A stretch of DNA of 64,000 nt, taken from positions 1 through 64,000 of the forward strand of contig NZ_BQYM01000010.1 in NCBI RefSeq assembly GCF_026008515.1. Direction: 5' to 3'. Shown piece after piece: positions 1 to 8,294 of the stretch. The translations under genes were made by a program, and so were the position numbers. The DNA comes from Hoyosella levis (GTDB lineage: Bacteria; Actinomycetota; Actinomycetes; Mycobacteriales; Mycobacteriaceae). How positions within the stretch are numbered: the first letter of the stretch is position 1; each line of letters starts with the position of its first letter. The notes beneath the pieces are model-generated. The model ran no database searches, was not told the origin of the DNA, and was given only the letters and a program-made list of their open reading frames with translations.

Positions 1-1
1 C

Positions 2-70
2 CCTGCCGAGGCCCTCGCTAGGATGTTGTCCGAGGAGCCGGATCCGCCTGGTGTTGCGACGACCGCATGA
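2..70 (+). CDS. C-terminal fragment of an upstream protein (partial)
   Basis: The first 70 bases read as an open frame ending in TGA at 68-70. It encodes 22 residues rich in Ala, Glu and Pro (ending GVATTA), with G/C at most third codon positions like the neighbours. The 5' part lies outside the window, so the protein cannot be identified. The palindromic/tandem repeat region that follows resembles material found after other gene ends in this window, which supports a real 3' end here. Confidence 0.45.
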   Translation, partial: PAEALARMLSEEPDPPGVATTA

Positions 71-86
71 ATCCACCCGAGTTGAG

Positions 87-107
87 CTGTCGTATTTCGC
101 ACACTCG
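87..107 (+). repeat. Half-copy (right arm) of the palindromic repeat family
   Basis: The 21-nt stretch CTGTCGTATTTCGCACACTCG matches, with one change, the right arm of the palindrome at 45122-45142, and is close to 42628-42648. No left arm is visible upstream. Its terminal ACACTCG continues into an 11-bp tandem repeat. Confidence 0.6.
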
Positions 108-155
108 CCGCACACTCGCGGCACACCCGCCGCACGCCCGCGGCTCACTCGCCGC
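101..155. repeat. 11-bp tandem repeat, five degenerate copies
   Basis: Five consecutive 11-mers (101-111, 112-122, 123-133, 134-144, 145-155) follow the pattern ACACTCGCCGC with one to three substitutions each. The unit is the terminal motif of the palindromic repeat at 87-107, so the array looks like local expansion of that arm. It lies in the leader region of the acyl-CoA dehydrogenase gene. Confidence 0.65.
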
Positions 156-245
156 CACCCGGGCCCGCTCGCGCCACTACAGTGGACGCCGTGACCGATC
201 TATCCCGAGCCGCGTCCGGGCAGCCTGGCAGCCCCGGAGGATCCC

Positions 246-1385
246 ATGCCCGTTGAGCGCCACCTGCCCACCAGCGAGGCACGCGACCTCATCGAGCTCG
301 TCCGCGATGTCGCCGCGCGCGAGATCGACCCCATCGTCGCTGATCACGAGAAGCACGAGACCTACCCCGGAGGCCTGTTCGCCACCCTCGGCGAGCTAGG
401 ACTGCTCAGCCTGCCCTACCCGGAGGAGCTCGGTGGCGGCGGGCAGCCCTATGAGGTGTACCTGCAGGTCCTCGAGGAGCTCGGGGCCCGCTGGGCCGCA
501 GTAGCTGTGGCGGTGAGCGTGCATGGCCTGTCCTGCTACGCCATGGCCACCCGAGGCACGCCGGAGCAACAGCAGCGCTGGCTCCCGGGCATGCTCGGCG
601 GGGACCTGATCGGCGCGTACAGCCTCTCCGAGGCCCACGCGGGCTCCGACGCCGCAGCGCTGCGCTGCCGCGCGACCCCCGGCGACGGCGGTTACAGCAT
701 CAGCGGCAGCAAGGCCTGGATCACCCACGGTGGTCGCGCGGACTTCTACACGCTGTTCGCCCGCACAGGGGACGGCTCGCGCGGCATCAGCTGCTTCCAC
801 GTGCCCGCGACTACCCCGGGATTGTCGTTCGGCAAGCCCGAGGACAAGCTCGGACTGCGCGCGATCCCCACCACCGCCGCGTTCTACGACTCGGCGTTCC
901 TGCCGGGCGAGCACCGCCTCGGCGCGGAGGGCGACGGCCTGCCGATCGCGTTCAGCGCGCTGGATTCCGGTCGGCTTGGCATCGCTGCGGTGGCCACCGG
1001 TCTCGCGCAGCGTGCCCTCGACGACGCGGTCGCCTACGCCAAGGAGCGAGAAGCCTTCGGCAAGGCCATCATCGACCACCAGGGCCTCGGATTCCTCCTC
1101 GCTGACATGGCCGCTGCCATCGGGGCGGCGCGCGCGACGTATCTCGATGCGGCGCGACGGCGCGATGCGGGATTGCCGTACTCGCAGCAGGCATCGATCG
1201 CCAAGCTCATTGCCACCGACGCCGCGATGAAGGTCACCACTGATGCGGTGCAGGTCCTGGGCGGCTACGGCTACACCGGCGACTTCCCGGTGGAGCGCTA
1301 TATGCGCGAGGCGAAGGTGATGCAGATCTTCGAGGGAACGAACCAGATCCAGCGCCTCGTCATTGCTCGGCACCTCGCGCGCTAG
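246..1385 (+). CDS. Acyl-CoA dehydrogenase
   Basis: This is a 379-aa FAD-dependent acyl-CoA dehydrogenase, the normal family length. It would catalyse alpha,beta-dehydrogenation of an acyl-CoA and pass electrons to electron-transfer flavoprotein in the cytoplasm. The N-terminal helical domain, a central beta domain (AYSLSEAHAGSDAAAL, near residues 120-140) and the C-terminal helical domain are all visible. The C-terminal IFEGTNQIQR supplies the catalytic Glu. The start is set by GGAGG five bases upstream of ATG. The gene stands alone and converges on the next gene. Substrate chain type (short, branched or other) cannot be told from sequence. A 21-codon GTG frame (191-256) overlaps its start. 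Confidence 0.93.
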   Translation: MPVERHLPTSEARDLIELVRDVAAREIDPIVADHEKHETYPGGLFATLGELGLLSLPYPEELGGGGQPYEVYLQVLEELGARWAAVAVAVSVHGLSCYAMATRGTPEQQQRWLPGMLGGDLIGAYSLSEAHAGSDAAALRCRATPGDGGYSISGSKAWITHGGRADFYTLFARTGDGSRGISCFHVPATTPGLSFGKPEDKLGLRAIPTTAAFYDSAFLPGEHRLGAEGDGLPIAFSALDSGRLGIAAVATGLAQRALDDAVAYAKEREAFGKAIIDHQGLGFLLADMAAAIGAARATYLDAARRRDAGLPYSQQASIAKLIATDAAMKVTTDAVQVLGGYGYTGDFPVERYMREAKVMQIFEGTNQIQRLVIARHLAR

Positions 1386-1410
1386 CGGAGGGAAAGCGCT
1401 CGGCCCGGGG

Positions 1411-2232
1411 TCACATCACGAACGCGAGGTTCTCAAGGATCATGGTGGCGAGCTGGCCGTCGCCCTCGATGCTGATCGACTCGCGATGATCCGCAGCGCG
1501 CACCCGGCCTGCCGCGAGGCGCGCGAGCAGCCCTGAACCAAGCGAGATCGCTACGGTGGGAGAAGCTTCGTGGGCCGGGACGAGGCGGGCTTTCTCCCCG
1601 ACCTCGATGTGGATCGCCCGCTCGATAGGGCCGGTCGTGGTGAAGGTGATCGTGGAACCACGCGGTGCTCGAGCCTTGCGGCCCACGGCGTAGGGCAGGC
1701 CCGCGGAGATGACGTCGAGCGAGATCGCCGCGCGTGGCCCACCCTCGTCGCCGGACAGCCCCGCGCTGTCGCGCAGATCAAGCTCATGCATCCAGCAGTC
1801 GAACAGGCGGACCCGCATGAATCCGCCATAGGTGGTCGGCCCGGTGGGACCGAAAGAGAGTTGCTCCCACTGCTCCGCGGAAAGCTCCCGCAATGCCGCG
1901 GCACGCCGGGACGTGATCGTGCGGAACAATTCCCTTATGCGGTCGGGACTCTCGCCCCGGAGGTGGTCGATCCACTGCTCGTTGATGGCGGCGATGTCAT
2001 TGTGCACGTGCGCCCGCTCGCGCGGGTCGGAAGCAGGCGCGGGTGGTTGCTCTCCGAGCAGCATCGACTCGGTGCCAATGATGTGGGACACGATGTCCTG
2101 CAATCGCCAGCCCGGCAGGATCGATTCCTCTGCCCAGCGGGTGTCCGGGATCTCGTGCAGCAATGCGTCGAGCACTTCCCACTGCTCGATGAGCGCGGGA
2201 ACGATCTCGTCCTGGGCAGGCGTGCTGGGCAC
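1411..2232 (-). CDS. Maleylpyruvate isomerase-family (mycothiol-dependent, TIGR03083-like) protein
   Basis: This 273-aa protein has the DinB/MDMPI-type four-helix N-terminus, with the typical GWRLQDIVSHIIGTE region where a metal-binding His sits. A C-terminal sterol-carrier-like domain, typical of TIGR03083 actinobacterial proteins, follows. Members are thought to act as mycothiol-dependent transferases or isomerases, but most have no known substrate. The GTG start at 2232 is chosen because GGAAGGAG lies six bases upstream. The longer open frame upstream lacks such a site. It converges with the acyl-CoA dehydrogenase gene with only 25 bp between them. Confidence 0.82.
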   Translation of the reverse strand: MPSTPAQDEIVPALIEQWEVLDALLHEIPDTRWAEESILPGWRLQDIVSHIIGTESMLLGEQPPAPASDPRERAHVHNDIAAINEQWIDHLRGESPDRIRELFRTITSRRAAALRELSAEQWEQLSFGPTGPTTYGGFMRVRLFDCWMHELDLRDSAGLSGDEGGPRAAISLDVISAGLPYAVGRKARAPRGSTITFTTTGPIERAIHIEVGEKARLVPAHEASPTVAISLGSGLLARLAAGRVRAADHRESISIEGDGQLATMILENLAFVM

Positions 2233-2477
2233 GGATGCTCCTTCCCGCACGCAGCGTGGCATGCGTGTCCTCGTCCTGGATCGAAGGCTGCGCCTCCAAG
2301 AGTTCCGGCTGCCAGTATCGCTGATCGCGATGCCATCCGGGGCGCGGCCACGCCCATCGAGAACCACAAAGGCTGGGCCGAAGGGCGATCCGAGCGCGCG
2401 CCCGAATCCCGCGGGGCCCTGCCAGGCGACATCGCCGTCCTAGCTGGCCTCGCGCGCGGGATGTGGGCTCGCGACCG

Positions 2478-2792
2478 CTACTTCTTCTTGTCGTCGGAGG
2501 ACCCCTGCTCGCGGTCGACCTTCTTCTGTTCCTTCATCGCTTCCTTGGTGCCCTCGTCCCCTTCGTCGGGGAAATTGTGCGTGAGGATGCGCGCACCCTT
2601 CCCCGCGGAGGTGGTCGCGATGTCAGTGGCGCCCTTGATGATCTTGCCGATGCCGCCGGAGACGTTTCCCTTCAGCATGTCGGTGCTGCCCTCGACGATC
2701 TCCCCGGACTTATCGAGGGAGGTCTGGGCGATGTGCTTCAACGCGTCGACGGTGTTCGTGGGTTCCGGGCGTTCACTTTGTCCTTCGGCCAT
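2478..2792 (-). CDS. Small hydrophilic protein of unknown function
   Basis: This 104-aa protein is highly charged, with a Lys/Asp/Glu-rich tail (EQKKVDREQGSSDDKKK). It has no signal peptide and no membrane segment. A central Gly/Ile-containing stretch (NVSGGIGKIIKGATDIATT) could form an amphipathic helix. I do not recognise the family. The ATG at 2792 is preferred over upstream starts because the upstream extension is Cys/Pro-rich and looks non-coding. It is monocistronic on the minus strand between two unrelated genes. Confidence 0.65.
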   Translation of the reverse strand: MAEGQSERPEPTNTVDALKHIAQTSLDKSGEIVEGSTDMLKGNVSGGIGKIIKGATDIATTSAGKGARILTHNFPDEGDEGTKEAMKEQKKVDREQGSSDDKKK

Positions 2793-2960
2793 TGTCGGCC
2801 TCCAATCGCTGTAGGTGATGCAGCCCACACTACGCGGGCTTACTGAGACATGCCCGCACGAGCTGTCACATAAACATTCGGGCAGCACATGCGGGCTCAT
2901 CACACCGGGCATCGGAGGCGGCAGCCTTGTTGATGCGGCGACCGCGCTGGTTCGCGGGAG

Positions 2961-3332
2961 CTAGCGGGGATCGGTCTCGCAGCCAACCCCATCGTCGTCA
3001 GCGTCGAACTTCTCCTCGAACCCGGGGTCACCCTCCTCGATCGGCCCGGCGCCGGCCTCCCATACCTCGGTGCAGTCCGCGTAGACCGGCGGCGCGGCCT
3101 CGGGGGCCGCGGGGACAAACTCAGCAAGAGAGCCCAGGTCCCCGGCACTGATCGGCTCGGGCGGAGGCGGCGGCAGCAGTGGAAGCACCTGCTCGGCGAT
3201 CTCAGCGGGAACGAGGACGGAGAGCTCGGGCGCGAGATAGTCGTCGATGGTCGCGGCCTGGGCGATCGCGGGCACGGCAATGCTCGCGGCGAGGGCAAGG
3301 CCCGTGGCGGGCACGAGATGGCGAATGCGCAT
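2961..3332 (-). CDS. Secreted Excalibur calcium-binding domain protein
   Basis: This 123-aa exported protein has a signal peptide (residues 1-26, ending AIAQA), a Pro/Ala-rich middle and a C-terminal Excalibur domain. The domain shows paired Cys (YADC and GCE) around the calcium-loop-like DADDDGVGCE. Excalibur domains are extracellular and probably bind Ca2+. They are often attached to nucleases or surface proteins, but here the domain stands alone after a short linker. The ATG at 3332 has AAGGA seven bases upstream. A GTG 15 bases further upstream is the alternative start. Confidence 0.85.
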   Translation of the reverse strand: MRIRHLVPATGLALAASIAVPAIAQAATIDDYLAPELSVLVPAEIAEQVLPLLPPPPPEPISAGDLGSLAEFVPAAPEAAPPVYADCTEVWEAGAGPIEEGDPGFEEKFDADDDGVGCETDPR

Positions 3333-3551
3333 GATGTGGTCCTTCACGTTCGAAGTACTGGTACACCTAGACGCTAGCGGGAGCTTCCGTCCGAGAGGCG
3401 AGAATCAGTGAACCTGTACGAAATGTCTAGAACCTCGCGCCGTCGGCATGCTCCGCAGGCATCACGCGCTCGCTCAGCACTACTCCAGATCGCACGCCTT
3501 CGCTCGTGAACCGGAGGGCGCGACAGGCCCTCTCGACGTAAGGTCGTTTGC

Positions 3552-4790
3552 ATGGGCAGCAATCCAGTCACCAAGAAGTCCCCTGTCGTCGAGCCGCTCG
3601 CGGGGTGCACGCCCCCTGGCTGGCTGTCGGATCCGGATCGGTTGGCCACCGTCGCCGCCGCCGAGCCCCCCGCGTTCCCTCCCGAGGAGTACGAGGACCG
3701 GCTCCGGCGCGTGCGCGCGGCCATGGCTGACAACGGTCTCGATGCCCTCGTGGTATCGCGTCCTTCTGCGGTGGAGTACCTCTGTGGCTACTTCTCGGCG
3801 GAGACGATCCCGCAGCCAATGTTCGTCACCGCGCGCGAGCTGATCCTATTCGTTCCTGACTTCGAGGTAGGCCGGGCAGTGGCGAGCTCGGTCGCGCCCG
3901 TGGTGCGGTACTTCCGGTACGCCACGGCGCACACCGCGTACGCCGCGGTGGCCGAGTTCATCGCGCACGGGGTCGGCGGCGGTCGTGTTGGCGCGGATTC
4001 GCGCACTCCCATGAGCATGATCGATGTGCTGCGCGACGCCGAGTGCAATGTCGATCCCGGCTCCGACATGGTCGACGCAGTCCGGATCGTGATGTCCCCC
4101 GCGGAGATCGAGTGCGTGCGCATCGCGGGCGAGTCGACCGAGCGGGGCGTGCAGGCGGCCTACGTCGCGGCAGCCCGGCCTGGAGCGACGGATGCCTCGG
4201 TGGCGGCGGCGATCAGCGGCGCGCTCGTGGAGCAGGCGAACTCGCGATCGGCGTGGCAGGTCGTCGTGGCAACGGGCAACAGGGCGTCGATCCCGCACTC
4301 GACGTGGCGCGGCATCCCGCTGGAAGAAGGGTCGACCTTCGTGGAATTCGCCGGCACCCATCACCGCTATCACGCACCCATCATGCGGACGTTCTGCAAG
4401 GGCACACCGTCCCCGCTGGTCACCCGGCTGGCGGGACTGGCCAGTGAATACGTCGCCGGGGTGCTCGAGACCGCCCGGGCTGGCGCGCCCTGCGATGAGG
4501 TGGCACGCACGGTCAGCGGCCAGCTTGGCGCATTGCCCGAAGGCGTCGTGTTCCACGACTTGTTCGGCTACCCGGTGGGGCTCGCGCATCCCCCGCACTG
4601 GATGGACAGCGTTCCGTTCAACATCACGATCGACAATCCGGAGCCGCTGCGCGAAGGCATGGTCTTCCACATGCCAGGCTCGTTCCGGTCGATCGGCGAG
4701 GCCGGGGTGGGCCTGTCGCACACGTTCGCGATCACTGCCACGGGCACGGAAGTACTGACGCAGGGCTCCGCCGAGATGGTGCAGCTCTAG
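3552..4790 (+). CDS. M24-family (creatinase/Xaa-Pro dipeptidase-like) hydrolase, DoeA-like
   Basis: This 412-aa protein has an N-terminal creatinase domain (about residues 45-175) and a C-terminal pita-bread domain (about 185-405). In the region carrying the first two metal-binding Asp of true aminopeptidases it reads VEFAGTHHRYHAPIMRT (residues 264-280), with Glu and Pro instead. The later GHG(I/V)GL motif is replaced by GYPVGLAHPPHW. These changes match ectoine hydrolase DoeA and its relatives, so a non-peptidase amidohydrolase is more likely than a dipeptidase. No other ectoine gene is nearby. A TAAGGT box seven bases before ATG suggests a leaderless transcript. It converges with the ABC importer operon. 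Confidence 0.85.
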   Translation: MGSNPVTKKSPVVEPLAGCTPPGWLSDPDRLATVAAAEPPAFPPEEYEDRLRRVRAAMADNGLDALVVSRPSAVEYLCGYFSAETIPQPMFVTARELILFVPDFEVGRAVASSVAPVVRYFRYATAHTAYAAVAEFIAHGVGGGRVGADSRTPMSMIDVLRDAECNVDPGSDMVDAVRIVMSPAEIECVRIAGESTERGVQAAYVAAARPGATDASVAAAISGALVEQANSRSAWQVVVATGNRASIPHSTWRGIPLEEGSTFVEFAGTHHRYHAPIMRTFCKGTPSPLVTRLAGLASEYVAGVLETARAGAPCDEVARTVSGQLGALPEGVVFHDLFGYPVGLAHPPHWMDSVPFNITIDNPEPLREGMVFHMPGSFRSIGEAGVGLSHTFAITATGTEVLTQGSAEMVQL

Positions 4791-4815
4791 GACACCGGCC
4801 CTGCCAGCTGAGGTA

Positions 4816-5457
4816 TCACTGCGCTGCATTCCTCGCGGGAAGCGCGACCGCGCTGTCGGCGACTGCGGCAATCAGCGCGCTGTCGTGGCTGATCAGCAGG
4901 ATCCCCATGCCATGACGGCGCGCACGATCAACGAGGACGCGGGCGACAGTAGCGGCGGTGGCGGGGTCGAGCATCGCGGTCGCCTCGTCGCACACCAGGT
5001 AGCGGGGCGACTGGACGAGGGCGCGGGCGAGGCACGCGCGTTGCAGTTGCCCGTCGCTGACCTCGTGGGGATACCGATCGAGCAGGTCGGCGGTCAGTCC
5101 GGCTCTCGCGGCGATCTCCTCGATCAAGCCCGGTTGCCGGCGCGCGCGCGAGGCCCGTATTTGTCGTGGCTCGTCGATGATGCGGCGCAGGGTGTGGCGG
5201 GGATTGGTAGCGCTTCGTGGCGCCTGGAACAACATCGCGAGCGAGCCCCGCGGGGCGGACCGGACATCGCGCCCATCGAGGCTGACAGCGCCGTGCCGCG
5301 GGGCGCGCAGGCCGAGCATGGCGCGGGCGAGGGTGGTCTTGCCGCTGCCCGAGGGGCCACCGAGGCCGACGATCTCTCCTGGCGCGATGTCAATACTGAC
5401 GTCGTCGAGCACGGGGGTGCCGGGATAGCCGACGCTGAGGTGCTGCGCGGACCACAT
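4816..5457 (-). CDS. ABC transporter ATP-binding protein (DppF/NikE type)
   Basis: This 213-aa nucleotide-binding subunit is the last gene of a five-gene importer. Walker A is GPSGSGKTT, the signature region is VSDGQLQRA (Asp in the usual LSGGQ Gly position) and Walker B is YLVCDEATAMLD. It is short for a DppF protein (usually 260-330 aa) and lacks the C-terminal oligopeptide-transporter extension. It starts at the ATG overlapping the stop of the previous gene (TGATG). It would energise import together with the adjacent ATPase. Confidence 0.88.
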   Translation of the reverse strand: MWSAQHLSVGYPGTPVLDDVSIDIAPGEIVGLGGPSGSGKTTLARAMLGLRAPRHGAVSLDGRDVRSAPRGSLAMLFQAPRSATNPRHTLRRIIDEPRQIRASRARRQPGLIEEIAARAGLTADLLDRYPHEVSDGQLQRACLARALVQSPRYLVCDEATAMLDPATAATVARVLVDRARRHGMGILLISHDSALIAAVADSAVALPARNAAQ

Positions 5458-6431
5458 CAGGAGGTCCTCTGCCGCACGGAGCGGTTCCCGGCGATGCGCA
5501 GCGCGGTCCTGCCGCCGGACTGGCGCGACGCGGGATCCCGCAGGTGGTAGACGCATTCCTCGGGAAGGTCGATGAGGCTCACGGGCTGCCCGGGCAGCGG
5601 GCGCAGTCCCCGCTCGGGAAGCGCCGCGAGCAGGCCGCGGGTGTAGTCGTGCCAGGGGTCGGCCAGCACGTCCGCGGCGGGTCCTTCCTCCATCAACCGG
5701 GACGCGTGCATCACGGCGATGTGGTCGGCCACCACGTCGCGCTGCAGAGCGGCGAGATCGTGACTGATCAGCAGGATCGTTGAGCCGGTGCTGGCGAGGT
5801 CGCGCAGCAACTGGTGCGTTCCTCGGGCTAGCGCTGGGTCGAGCTGGGAGGTGGGCTCGTCGGCGATGAGCACTGTGGGATCCCCGGCGAGGGCAGCGGC
5901 GATCGCGGCGCGCTGGGCCTGTCCCCCGGATAGCTCGTGCGGATACCGGTGCAGCAGTTCCGGGGGCAGTCCGGCTCGCTCCGCGAGCGCGCGGGGCTCA
6001 TGGTTGCCGCCGAGCTCATTGATCGTCTCGTGGATCTGGGAGCCGACGGTGCGCACGGGCGTGAAGCTCGTTGCCGGGGATTGCGGCACGAGGCCAATGT
6101 CGCTGCCCCGTCGGCACTGTGGCGACAGCACATCGATCACACCGCTGGGGGTCGTCAGGCGCGCGGTGCCAGTGGTTCGTGCGCGCGGCGGCAGCAGCCG
6201 CATCAACGCCGCAGCGAGCATGGACTTGCCGCAGCCTGACTCGCCGATCAGCGCGGTGATGGTGCCGGGTCGAAGGTGCAGAGTGATCCCGGACAGGGCG
6301 TGCACGACGCGGCCATCGCGCAGCGGGATGCGGACCGTCAGGTCGTTGATGGCCAGCACCGGACTGGTGCTGGACCCCGTTGGCACGGTTTGACGGGCGC
6401 GCGGCTCGGCCACTCGGGTTGCTGGGCTCAT
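5457..6431 (-). CDS. ABC transporter ATP-binding protein (DppD/NikD type)
   Basis: This 324-aa ATPase has Walker A GESGCGKSM, signature LSGGQAQRAAIAAAL, Walker B VLIADEPTSQLD and the H-loop LLISHDLAAL. The C-terminal part (LLAALPERGLRPLPGQP...CVYHLRDPA) resembles the oligopeptide-transporter C-terminal domain; its single Cys is weak evidence for the Fe-S site found in some Dpp/Opp ATPases. The start overlaps the upstream permease stop by ATGA. It pairs with the shorter ATPase encoded downstream. Confidence 0.9.
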   Translation of the reverse strand: MSPATRVAEPRARQTVPTGSSTSPVLAINDLTVRIPLRDGRVVHALSGITLHLRPGTITALIGESGCGKSMLAAALMRLLPPRARTTGTARLTTPSGVIDVLSPQCRRGSDIGLVPQSPATSFTPVRTVGSQIHETINELGGNHEPRALAERAGLPPELLHRYPHELSGGQAQRAAIAAALAGDPTVLIADEPTSQLDPALARGTHQLLRDLASTGSTILLISHDLAALQRDVVADHIAVMHASRLMEEGPAADVLADPWHDYTRGLLAALPERGLRPLPGQPVSLIDLPEECVYHLRDPASRQSGGRTALRIAGNRSVRQRTS

Positions 6432-7261
6432 CGCAGGGCCTCCTGGCGCTGGTGATGGTGGTGCGCCCGGCCCACGCGGGAGCTGGCGAGGGCGAGGGCG
6501 ATCGTGGCGAGCACGAGCATCCCGGCCGGGAAGGCGAGCGTCCACCAGGAGCCGAGGAGGATCGCGTCGCGCGAGTCCGCGAGCAGGGTGCCGAGGCTGG
6601 GCTGGTGCGGGGGCAGGCCGAGGCCGAGGAAGGACAGGGTCGACTCGTGCCATACCGCGTGCGGCAGCAGCAGCGTGGTGGCGACGAGCGCCTGGCCGAG
6701 CACGCCGGGAACGATGTGCTGGCCCAGGATGTGCCGCTTTCCGGCGCCGGCGAGCCGGGCGGCGGTGATGTAGTCATGCTCGCGCAGCACTAGCGCCTCG
6801 GACCGGGTGATGCGGGCGACGAGCACCCAGTGGGTGAGCCCGATCGACAGGATGATCGCGGCGATGTTGCCGCGGAACATCGCGACGATGACGATGCCGA
6901 GGATCAGGTGCGGCAGGGCATTGGTGGCGTCGGCGAAGCGCATCACGAGGCGATCGGTGGCTCCCCCGGCTAGCGCCGAGGCGGTGCCGATGAGCAGTCC
7001 GATGCAGGTGGCGAGCAGGGCTGCGGCGGCAGCGATGAGCAGCGACACGCGCAGAGCAGCAGCTACCTGGGCGAAGAGGTCCCGGCCGAGGCTGTCGGTG
7101 CCGAAGGGATGCGCCAGCGATGGTGCGCGTCGTGCTGCGGAGAGATCGACGGCGAGCGCATCGGGCCCGGCGAACCACGGCACGAGAATGGCATAGGCGA
7201 GGACCATGCCGAGGATGCCCAGTCCGAGGACAGGCGCGGCGGGCAACGCAGGCCTAGCCAT
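6428..7261 (-). CDS. ABC transporter permease (DppC/NikC type)
   Basis: This 277-aa inner-membrane permease has about six membrane segments. It contains the BPD-transporter EAA-type loop SEALVLREHDYITAARLAGA, which docks on the ATPases. The ATG at 7261 overlaps the preceding permease stop by eight bases (ATGGCTAG), implying coupled translation. A later His/Arg-rich C-terminal tail (VGRAHHHHQRQ) is unusual and might touch metal, but this is speculation. Its family imports peptides, nickel or metallophores. Confidence 0.9.
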   Translation of the reverse strand: MARPALPAAPVLGLGILGMVLAYAILVPWFAGPDALAVDLSAARRAPSLAHPFGTDSLGRDLFAQVAAALRVSLLIAAAAALLATCIGLLIGTASALAGGATDRLVMRFADATNALPHLILGIVIVAMFRGNIAAIILSIGLTHWVLVARITRSEALVLREHDYITAARLAGAGKRHILGQHIVPGVLGQALVATTLLLPHAVWHESTLSFLGLGLPPHQPSLGTLLADSRDAILLGSWWTLAFPAGMLVLATIALALASSRVGRAHHHHQRQEALR

Positions 7262-8294
7262 CGGCGCGCACCCGCGGGTCAGCGACGAGGTAGGCAAGAT
7301 CGGCGAGGAGCGAGCCGAGCAGGACCGCGAGCGTGGTGGCTATCGTCAGCATGGCGAGCAGCGGCAGGTCGAGGTGCTGGGCAGAGGTGACTAGCGCAGC
7401 AGCAATGCCCGGCCAGGAGAACACCTCCTCGACGAGTACCGCGCCGACGATCAGCTCGGGCAGGCGTGCTCCGAGGATCGTCAGGACCGGGGCGAGAGAC
7501 GACGGCAGCACATGCCCGGTGAGGATGCGCCGCTCGCTGATGCCGCGCGCCCGCGCTCCGGCGACGAAGCTGGACGACAGGCTCGCGGCGATGGACTCGC
7601 GGGCAGCGAGCAGCAGCCAGGGCATCTGGCTGATCGCGAGCACGCTCGCGGGCAGCACGATATGACGAGCGACCTGGTCCGGGGATGGGGCGGCCCCTGC
7701 ATCAGTGAGCCCGGCCGGTGGAAGCCAGCCCAGCGCGAGCGCGAACACCGCGATCGCGGCGAGCGCCAGCACGAACGGTGGCATCGCCTGCACGGCCAGC
7801 GCGATCATGGTGATGACGCGGTCGATGATGCTGCCGGGCCGCATTCCGGCCCAGGTGCCTAGCAACAGCGCTACGGGGATCGCTACGACCAGCGAGGTGG
7901 TCACGAGCAGAAAGGTCCAGGGCAGCCGTTCCGCGAGCACGTCGGCCACGGGCTGATGGAAGGCACGGGAGTAGCCCAGGTCGCCGTTGCTGAGGTCAGA
8001 GATCCACCACCAGTAGGCGGTGTACCAGGGGGCATCAAGGCCGAGAGTCGCGGTGATGGCGGCTTTCGATTCCTCGCTCGCGGTCAGGTAGCGGTTGCCG
8101 AGGTATGCGGCGAGCGGATCGAACGGGGAGGCTGCGGCCGCGGCGAACAATGCCGCGGAAACGACGATGGTGACGATCGGGAACAGGGCCAGCCTGCGCA
8201 GGATCATGCGTCCCGCCCCGCGCTCCCGCAGCCGTCGGCCACGGCCAGGGAGCCGTTCGCTCGCCGCTGTGGTGGTCATCGCTGTGGCGGTCAT
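7254..8294 (-). CDS. ABC transporter permease (DppB/NikB type)
   Basis: This 346-aa permease has the first membrane segment at about residues 35-55 and a periplasmic loop containing DPLAAYLGNR and the DAPWYTAYWWWISDLSNGDLGYS region typical of DppB/NikB. The EAA-like loop (ARARGISERRILTGHVLPSS) and five further membrane segments follow. The chosen ATG overlaps the substrate-binding-protein stop by ATGA. The N-terminal 30 residues are Arg-rich and could be trimmed if translation begins at the internal ATG before ILRRLALFP. Confidence 0.9.
   Translation of the reverse strand: MTATAMTTTAASERLPGRGRRLRERGAGRMILRRLALFPIVTIVVSAALFAAAAASPFDPLAAYLGNRYLTASEESKAAITATLGLDAPWYTAYWWWISDLSNGDLGYSRAFHQPVADVLAERLPWTFLLVTTSLVVAIPVALLLGTWAGMRPGSIIDRVITMIALAVQAMPPFVLALAAIAVFALALGWLPPAGLTDAGAAPSPDQVARHIVLPASVLAISQMPWLLLAARESIAASLSSSFVAGARARGISERRILTGHVLPSSLAPVLTILGARLPELIVGAVLVEEVFSWPGIAAALVTSAQHLDLPLLAMLTIATTLAVLLGSLLADLAYLVADPRVRADG

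Noticed and set aside
1570-2814. 414-codon plus-strand frame across the mycothiol-type gene and the small hydrophilic gene
   Set aside because: It runs antisense through two better supported genes and lacks any recognisable domain.
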